Below, piece by piece: positions 56,228 to 64,000 of a DNA stretch of 64,000 bases. Each line of letters opens with the position of its first letter. Positions within the stretch are counted from its first letter, which is position 1. Made by a program: the position numbers and the translations under genes. Where the stretch lies: assembly GCA_025677825.1 (NCBI GenBank), contig JAIXMO010000025.1, positions 359,140 through 423,139 on the forward strand. The letters run 5' to 3'. Source of the stretch: Helicostylum pulchrum (taxonomy: Eukaryota > Mucoromycota > Mucoromycetes > Mucorales > Mucoraceae). The notes beneath the pieces were generated by a model that saw only the letters and a program-made list of their open reading frames with translations, made no database searches and was not told where the DNA came from.

Positions 56228-59200
56228 ATGAGCGACCTTCCGAACAAGAGAAGACCACACAATGCAGCGCCTGTGCTAGGCTCTCCACTATCCGACCCAG
56301 GCCTTCCTCAACTCTCTTCTTCACCACAATCGTTCTTTATTGAAAGAACTCGATCACTGGACATTATTCAACAATTGCATGACAGAGATTTAGATCAAGG
56401 CTATACAACCCGATCTCCTTCCGCCTTTAGCGAAATTGATGTCATTCTGGATGACGGAACTGTTCAAAAGAGAACTGTGTCATTGAGTACTTTACCTGAC
56501 GAAGAACACGGCAGTAATGATTATACCAATAGAATATCTGACAATCAATATCATTACCAACACGATCCAAGGTAATGTTTATATAAATAAACCACACACA
56601 CACATAAAAAAAAAACTTTCCTAAATTGTATTGTGTATAGCCCAAAAGACACCACGCCACTATTAAACTCATATCAAGGAATATTACACAGCAATAACTC
56701 GGAATCTTCTTCTTCTTCTTCCGACGATGATAGCGACTCGGATGAACCTTTCTTTCCAATCAACACCAAAGCAAAGAGACCTCATCAAATCATAAGAGGA
56801 GATGAACAAGAAACGTTAGGTTGCTGGGATTGGTGCAAAGATAGTTTAACATCACTTTATACAGCTTGTGAATTTTCAGCTCGGCAAAAGCTTGTTTTAA
56901 AGTGTAGTTTCGCTTACTTTTTAGGATCTTTGTTTACATTTGTACCTTCTTTGAACGCTATGATTGGTTATAATCATACCTCAAGTCATCTGGTGGCCAC
57001 AGCCACTGTATTCTTTAACCCTGCAAAGACCTTGGGTGGCATGGTAGAAGCCGCCGCGTACGGATGGGGTTACCTTTTATGCGCTGTTATTATCTGTTTG
57101 GGATCTATGGTGACCACGGATTTCTTTGTAGATCGTAATTATTTTCTTATTGCGCACATTATCTCAGTCTTGTTTTGGTTAGCTGGCTCAACATTTATTA
57201 TTTCCTTTCTAAAAGCTCATTGGAATAAGCCACCTGTAGCAACAGCATCCAGTCTAGCTTTTATTACGATCTTTATCGTGGTGGTACGTGAAGGATCTGC
57301 TAATGCAGGAGATTTCGATACTACACGTATTGAACAAATCACCACCTCTGTCGCCACCGGTACTTTAATCACCGTCGCGTGCTGTGTTATCTTTTGGCCT
57401 GTATCAGCCGCCAAAAAATTAAAGAAGGATGTCGATGCCACTTTAGTATCCTATCGCGTCTTGTTAAAGTTACTAACAAAAACTTTTTTATTGGATGATG
57501 ATTTACCTGAATTTAAAGCAAATCGCACTTTACAAACCGCTATTCAATCCCATCAAGCGAGTTTTACCGCACTGCAAAAATCTTTAAAGGAAGCTAAATT
57601 GGAAACGGTGTGGAATAGTGAAGTAAGAGGAAGAGCAGAGGAATATGATTTGGTCATCAAGAGTATGCAAAGGTTGGCTCAGCATATGGGCGGACTTCGT
57701 AGTAGTTGCGGTATTCAGTTTGAAATTATGGGAAGTGAAGCAACAAAGCAATACAAGGAATCTTCGCGTCATAAGAAAAACAAGAAACAGACAAAGTTAT
57801 CGGCTTCTCCTTTAAGGAACGCTTCCGCTGCGCTCTTTGGTACGGCTAAGAATTACGGTAGTACACCTTTTAATATTGACAAGAGAAGAAATTCCGCTAA
57901 ATTATCTCAATCGTTTGTACCCGCTTCTACTTTAAATGATACTAATTGGAATGTAAGAGCTGGTTACCGTCGTAGAAAGTTACAAGATGAAATGCGCAAG
58001 CAAAGAACTTTTACGAATCGATCCGAAGATAAGTTTGATCAATTCTTAAAGAACCACGACCGAAAGAACAATATGCGATCTTCTTCTTCTCATGCTCCTT
58101 TAGCTGAAGAACACGAAGAAGAACACAATGATGAAGAAGAGATGGACAATAATGGAACACCGTTAATTAATTTTATTCAAACTATTCGACCTCCACTTAA
58201 ATCTTTTGCTTATACTTGTAAGCAAACACTATTCCATCTTCAAACAAGCTTTTCTACTACTCCCAATTATTCAATCACAAGATGGATACGTACAGGCACC
58301 AAAGCGAAACCTCCTCCTCCTTTACCTGTCCTGAAAGCCAATTTAGAAAAAGCCATCGCATTATTTGAAACTGCACAAAAGCAAGCCATTCAAAAATTAT
58401 ATAAAACAAGAGTTCAACATATCATTAATCAATCGTCCAAAACCAATAACACAGAAGATGTAGAATCAGAAGCCATTGGATGTGTATTAGGAGAAGAAGT
58501 CATCTTGGTTTACTTCTTCATGTTTAACATGACGGAGTTTGCCAGAGAATTGATTACGTTGGTAGAATCAGTGGAAAGGTTAAATAACGCGCACAGTGCT
58601 GGATTATGGACCTGGTTAAACGCCTCCGTTAAAAGCGGCTGGAAAAGAATGACAACGGATCATAAAGGACATCATCATCATTTACATATTACTCCGTTTG
58701 TTCCTAATGAAAGAAATACCTTTAATACCTTACATACACCTGAACCCAAAACCACTTGGAGAAAATTCTTTATTCGTGTGTGGAGAACCTTTTCTTTATT
58801 CAAGTTGCAAAAGATGAGATACGCTATTAAAGCTACTTTGGCTACCGTCTTATTAGCTATTCCTGCCTTTATGGAATTCTCAAAGGAATGGTACAGACAA
58901 TATCGTATGGAGTGGGCATTGATTACTGTAAGTTTTTTTTTTTTTTTTGTATGTTTGTATGGTAACTAATATATATATACAATGTAGCTTATGGTTGTTA
59001 TGACTCCAACGGTAGGAGGAACTAATTTAGTTGCAATTTACCGTATCTTTTCTACTATTTTAGGATGTTATACAGCCATGATCTTCTATATGCTTTTCCC
59101 CGGCAACATGTACGTTTTATCTATTCTTACCTGGCTATTCTCTATCCCCAACTTTTGGATGATTTTACACAACAAGCATGGTAAATTTGGACAATTTACG

Positions 59201-60210
59201 TTGTTAGCTTACAACCTAGTTATGCTCAACAAATTTAACGATAAAGAAACCAACAATATCGAAGTATGGGAACTAGCAACACAAAGATTATTTGCTATTA
59301 TTATTGGTGTTATCTTTGGGCTTGTAGCTACAGCTTATGTTTGGCCGTACGAAGCAAGAGTCGAGTTACGTAAAGGTCTATCTGATTTCCTGCTAAGATT
59401 GGCATGGCTGTATCAAAAATTGGTATCTATTTATGCAGATTATCCTATCAAGAGTCGAGGTAACCCTAACGCACCTGTCCCCGTACCTCATATTGTCAAC
59501 CTGATGGAGATGGGGCCCAATGCCTCTGAGACACAAATATTAACATTTGAAGCACAAAGAAGATTAGCAACCCAGTCATTTATGGATTTGGAACTAGGTT
59601 TACAAAGAGCTTTATTAGACTTGCAATCTTTATTATCGCAAACACCAAATGAACCTCGTTTGAAGGGTCCGTTCCCAATCGATACGTACAGAAACATGTT
59701 GCTCTCTTGTCAGAATATTGTCGATAGGTTCTTATCGATGAGAACAGTCATGTTAAAGGACGCTTGGTATAATGAAGTACAACATGATTTCATGACTCCG
59801 GTTGCACAAGAGAGACGGGAGATGGTTGGAAACGTACTGCTTTACTTTTATCTGTTGGCTTCTGCGTTACGTTTAAAGACACCGATGCCGCCATTTTTAC
59901 CTCAGGCTAGAAAGGCGTGGAAGTCTCTGTTGGAACAGTTATGTGAAATGCCTCTTGCTAAATCAAAAAGATTATTGGAAAAGGACAACGCCTATGTGTT
60001 TTATTATGCGTATGTTACACTGATGGAAGATATCATTCGTGAATTAGATAAGGTAAAAAAGAAATAACATGGTGGGTTGCGCATATTAATAACATGTATT
60101 ATGTATAGTTGGGTGATAATATGACACAGCTGTTTGGTTCTTTAGTTCCTCCTGATCAGTGGGAGTTATTGTTTGACGAAGAACAGCAACAATTAGTTGA
60201 CACACGATAG
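56228..60210 (+). CDS. FUSC-family membrane protein (Bre4/aromatic-acid exporter-like)
   Basis: Four exons (56228..56571, 56641..58927, 58988..60052, 60109..60210) give 1265 aa, ending in TAG. The N-terminal 180 residues are hydrophilic and Ser/Asp-rich. Then come two banks of about six transmembrane helices: residues about 220-400 (for example CSFAYFLGSLFTFVPSLNAM, LLCAVIICLGSMVTTDFF, ATGTLITVACCVIFWP) and the region around exon 3 (LMVVMTPTVGGTNLVAIYRI, CYTAMIFYMLFPGNMYVLSI, LFAIIIGVIFGLVATAYVWP). Each bank ends with a conserved P-(V/Y)-x-A/E-type helix end and a helical cytosolic domain. This duplicated six-helix plus cytosolic-domain plan is that of fungal FUSC/DUF2421 proteins, relatives of bacterial aromatic acid exporters. 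Substrate unknown. Only 110 bp separate it from the CK2 gene. Confidence 0.85.
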
Positions 60211-60320
60211 TCTTGTTTTCGTAGTAATAAAAATAATTAAATAACAGCTTACGAGATTTTATTTATTTGTTTACCTTTCTTCCCTCTTTTTTTTTTTCTT
60301 ACCTTTTAAAAAAGAAAAAG

Positions 60321-61717
60321 ATGGACGTTTCAATGTCTGAAGCAGAATGGGATCAAAATGTATCCAGAGTGTATGCTAATGCTAATTTAGACAAACCAGT
60401 CGAATACTATGAATATGACGGACTTCAAGTGGAATGGGGGTAATATATACACAGTAATAATAATATAAAAAAAAGAAGTAACACTTTTTTATATATATAT
60501 ATATAAAAGAGATCAAGACGCTTATGAAATATGTCGAAAAGTGGGTAGAGGAAAATACTCTGAGGTATTTGAAGGTAGACACATAGAAACGAACGAACGC
60601 TGTGTTATCAAAGTCTTGAAACCTGTTAAAAAGAAGAAGATAAAGAGAGAAATTAAAATTTTACAAAACTTGAAAGGTGGACCTAATGTTATTAGTTTAT
60701 TGGATATTGTTAGAGACCCTCAAGTAGGTTAACAACAAAAAGGGAAGGAGAGGCTATTACTTTGTTTTTCTTAACCGTTTTTTTTTTAATTATAATATAG
60801 TCTAGAACACCTTCTTTAATATTTGAATATGTTAACAATATGGAATTCAAAATATTATACCCAAGATTTACTGATTACGATATAAGGTTCTACATGTTGG
60901 AATTGTTAAAAGCTCTTGACTTTTGCCATTCGAGAGGTATTATGCATCGAGACGTTAAACCTCATAATGTCATGATTGATCACGAAAACCGAAAAGTAAG
61001 CTTCCAACCCCTTTTTATAATTATTATTTCTCGAACCTAAAACTTTTTTTTTTTTTTGTGTTATGCGTGGTAGTTACGACTTATTGATTGGGGTTTAGCA
61101 GATTTTTATTTACCTAAAACAGAATACAATGTACGTGTTGCATCACGCTGTTATAAGGGGCCTGAATTACTCGTTGATCTTCAAATGTACGATTATAGTC
61201 TTGATATGTGGAGCTATGGAGCTATGCTTGCTGGTATGGTATTTCGTAAGGATCCGTTCTTTAACGGTCAAGACAATCAAGATCAATTGGTTGTTATTAC
61301 TCGAGTATTAGGTACTGCTGCTTTAAATTCTTATTTGAAAAAGTACAACTTGAAACTTGCTTCGCATTATGATGGACTTATGAAAAAGTAATGATCTCTG
61401 TAATATTCTTTTTTTTTTTTGTATTTATATTAACCCTTCTTTTTTTTTTTTGCGTGTGTGTAGCTTCAAACCTATTTCTTGGGCAAAGTTTATTGGAGCA
61501 CATAATAAAAAGTACATGTCAAATGAATTGTTTGATTTATTGGATAAGTTATTAAGATATGATCATCAAGAAAGATTAACTGCTAAGGAAGCCATGATGC
61601 ATCCTTTCTTTGGTAAGTCCTTTTTTGTTTGCTTTGTTTAAACCCTTATATCTAAACTTTCACATCTTTTTTTTATGTACATTCAAATTAGACATGGTAA
61701 AAAGAGCAATAATTTAA
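60321..61717 (+). CDS. Casein kinase II catalytic subunit alpha
   Basis: Six exons (60321..60439, 60510..60723, 60801..60995, 61074..61387, 61464..61612, 61692..61717) give 338 aa. Hallmarks of CK2 alpha are all present: the glycine loop [12 protein letters not shown], lysine in [20 protein letters not shown] with its following basic cluster, [12 protein letters not shown], the unusual DWG (instead of DFG) in [12 protein letters not shown], and [15 protein letters not shown] without a phosphorylatable activation loop site. CK2 is a constitutively active, acidic-directed Ser/Thr kinase of nucleus and cytosol that pairs with a beta subunit. The final exon is only 26 nt (DMVKRAII). The N-terminus [20 protein letters not shown] is slightly longer than in yeast. 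Confidence 0.96.
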
Positions 61718-61800
61718 ATAAAAAAGAACGTCCCAAAATCCACGCGTTTAAAAAAAAAAAAAAACTTTTCATCTCACCTTTTTCTTTTATTATCCCAAAA

Positions 61801-63354
61801 ATGATTCCTTTTTACGCTGAAGAACTTGGTAATATCAACGTATTACGTGCATCTATTTCAACCCATGCTTCCTGTAATGTCAGTGAAACGATCAAGGTAA
61901 TGAATAACGCGCTGTTCGTCGATAACCAAATGGTTATTGACTTGTCTCCAGTTGGGATCTCCATCACTGCTGATAACCTTGTTGTCACCCAAGTAACTAC
62001 AAAACCCGATGCCAATGGTTTAGTACCTTGGGAAATCAAGCTCCATTTAGCTACCCCGCCAGGTCCCTTAAGGTCACAACAAGCAGAGGTTAAAGAATGG
62101 TGGACTTCAAAACTTTTACTAGGGGGTGACACTACCTGTAAAAAAGGAATCCTTTGTCAAAACTGTCAAGTGTCTTTACTGGACGACTCAAAGGACTACA
62201 AGATTAAAGACTTGCCTTCTGAACATTGGTACGAGTTGGTAGAGTGCTGGATTTGTCATGAAACCAAACCGGAAGAACATGAAGCTCGTATGAGACCTAT
62301 TCTTGCTAGACCCAATGCCTTGTTGGTCGGAACAAGTTATTTCCTAATTCATCCTGATAGTCTTGTGAAAGATGCTATTGAACCAGATGCTATTGTTTCT
62401 AATCGTACAAATGTAAGTATTTTTATTACTCTTTTTCTTCTGCAACAAAAAAAAAAGGATTTCAAGAAGGTCGTTGATGCGTTAGATATCATCATTGACC
62501 GATACAAAAATCCAAGATTTATTCGGCATTCAACAGTTTGATAGAAGCAAGCTTTACTTTCTATAAATAACAAACTACTACCATGCCACATATATATTAA
62601 TTATCTTTTTTTATTTTTTTAGTGGGACCGTGGTACGTTTACGAAATGGATCGCTGTTAATTGTTCTAGTTGTCAACATGTGGTAGGAGAAGGTCAATAC
62701 TGTAAAGAAAATGAAAAAATGATACTGCTGGCAGTCAAATTATTCAAGTACTGTATTTCCATCGTACCTAGTTTAATTGAACAACCTCAGTTTACCGATT
62801 ACCTAGTGTCTGATTTAATTAATACAGCTAAAATACACGCCACTCATCGTTTCTTAATACAAGGTCGACAAAGTCAAAATATTTATGCACTAGTAAGTAA
62901 AATATATTCGTATGTGTGCTGACAATGGTATTCATATTTTTATGGTACTAGATTTGGTTATTTAATTGGGATACAAATATTATTTATAATAATGGGTATA
63001 CCGGTAAAGATACAACTTGTTTAAATAGAGATAAAGGTAATTTAGAATGTACTACTGGGGGGGGGGGGGGGGCTTCTTTTAACAAATATATTAAACCTGA
63101 ATTCTTATATAGTGATGAAGGTGATTTACTTGGACTGTACCAAAGACGATGAACAGACAAGAGAAAACATTGGGTTATGGTCCAATGATAAATCCACGGA
63201 CCACTTAATCTATCCTGATAATGTTTGTCATGACCTAGTAGCAAAGCTAAACCAGTCTACGCTTATTTTACCTGATTTTATGAGAAAAATGAACCACCCT
63301 GCCATGATATTTACTAGAGATTTTTCGATTGGTTTTATTCATCGTTCTGACTGA
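61801..63354 (+). CDS. UBE3D-like E3 ubiquitin ligase (HECT_2 / E2-binding family)
   Basis: Four exons (61801..62412, 62623..62892, 62952..63036, 63113..63354) give 402 aa, near the 389 aa that I remember for human UBE3D. The N-terminal beta-rich half is followed by CKKGILCQNCQVSLL and HWYELVECWICHETKPEEHE, the Cys/His signature of the family. Later come NCSSCQHVVGEG and VMKVIYLDCTKDDEQ with the C-terminal FMRKMNHPAMIFTRDFSIGF. The third intron (63037-63112) contains a run of 16 G; splicing from GTAATT to TATATAG restores the frame perfectly, so the G tract is not a coding frameshift. The first intron, about 210 nt, is long for this genome. Mammalian UBE3D binds UbcH10 and has a HECT-like catalytic Cys; the fungal role is inferred. 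Confidence 0.8.
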
Positions 63355-63615
63355 TTCTCTCTTTTTTTTTTTGAAACAGGTAAGAAGTTTATATTTTGTT
63401 TTTGTTAAATGGTAAATAAAAAAGAAACCCTACTTTTTTTTTGTATTTCAAAGTCTTCCTTTTTTGGGAAGTGCTCAGCTCTTTTTTTTCTTTTATGTAA
63501 AACTACAAAGTTACACTTGTGCTACAATTTTTAAATAGCTTAACAGCTAAGCCCCTTATTACTCTTTATATAAAAGACTTCTTCTAAATCGATTTTGTTT
63601 TTTAAGAAAGAAAAA

Positions 63616-63919
63616 ATGACAGAATCCGAAAAACCTCTAACCAAAAAAGTGTCTCAAATCCCGTCGAAACCAGGTACAAGCAAAGTCGGTAATCTCCCGC
63701 AGCGGCCAATGTCTACGTCAAATCCCCAAAAAAAGACTTCCAAAGGTGAAACTGCTGAAGCTGTCGTTGTAACAGCAGATTTCAGTCTGTGTCTACTGTT
63801 TTGCTGTCTTAATTAATTATTTTTTTGCATTGTTTCTACAGCGGGCTGTAACAGGTTTTAGAATACTTCAATTGACAGCTACTGGGTTTATCCTTTCATT
63901 TAAACACCCTGAGAAATAA
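63616..63919 (+). CDS. Partial or small hypothetical gene at the window end
   Basis: An ATG at 63616 opens a Lys/Ser/Pro-rich N-terminus (MTESEKPLTKKVSQIPSKPG). An intron probably follows, ending TTTCTACAG at 63840; the donor is uncertain (GTAACA near 63770 or GTCTGT near 63785). The next segment reads RAVTGFRILQLTATGFILSF, a hydrophobic helix reminiscent of the first helix of MARVEL-type proteins, and then meets a TAA at 63917-63919. The gene may continue beyond the window through another intron. No function can be assigned. Confidence 0.3.
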
Positions 63920-64000
63920 ATTAAACTCTTTTTTTTTAAAAAAACCCCATTTTGGTAAACATAACGATCCCGGGTTTCTTTTATCGAGCTTGCTTTGATA

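Noticed and set aside
63061..63072. Frameshift in the UBE3D-like gene at the G tract
   Set aside because: An intron from 63037 to 63112 with good borders contains the tract and restores the family C-terminus.

Overview
This is nuclear DNA from a fungus, most likely a mucoralean (Mucoromycota, Rhizopus/Mucor type). The sequence is AT-rich. Genes are split by many 50-90 bp GT-AG introns full of T/A runs. Several genes belong to families expanded in that phylum: Hsp70-12A-like ATPases, a lineage-specific hypothetical family, Fanzor nucleases and a DDE transposase with a THDE-type motif. No species call can be made from sequence alone.

Layout. 0-6.4 kb is accessory, repeat-rich DNA: a LINE C-terminal remnant, a frameshifted DDE transposase, degenerate copies of a Mucoromycota hypothetical gene, and two copies of a foldback element family that recurs four times in the window. 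7-20 kb is conserved housekeeping: a PDK1 kinase, a KH-domain RNA-binding protein, a farnesylatable Ydj1-type DnaJ, and the two proteasome lid genes RPN6 and RPN7 in a divergent pair. 20.8-30.4 kb holds a small membrane-anchored protein, tRNA-Trp(CCA), a Fanzor (eukaryotic TnpB homologue) plus a decayed second fragment, a multi-pass membrane gene with a 12 nt exon, and a foldback copy carrying a Myb/SANT-like pseudogene. 31.7-36.4 kb has a broken S28 serine carboxypeptidase, very-long-chain 3-oxoacyl-CoA reductase and a decayed SAM/coiled-coil gene. 36.8-41.6 kb is a urease module: the nickel chaperone gene ureG and a full-length urease, divergently transcribed. 42.5-48.8 kb is again accessory: a MITE-like element, an Arp4-type actin-related fragment, a decayed tandem double-Hsp70-like gene and a fourth foldback copy. 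49-63.9 kb contains a small zinc-ribbon protein, a DUF4203-like membrane protein, a PWWP/TFIIS-N (HDGF/LEDGF-like) chromatin reader, then a compact same-strand run of a FUSC-family membrane protein, CK2 alpha and a UBE3D-like E3 ligase.

The intact genes show two functional groupings: urease with its GTPase chaperone, and two stoichiometric 19S lid subunits. Each pair shares one intergenic promoter. Exon boundaries were inferred by hand from reading frame, GT-AG sites and remembered family conservation; none was checked by alignment. The broken genes have lesions of two kinds: single-base shifts, often in homopolymers, and in-frame stops. Some of the homopolymer shifts could be assembly errors.
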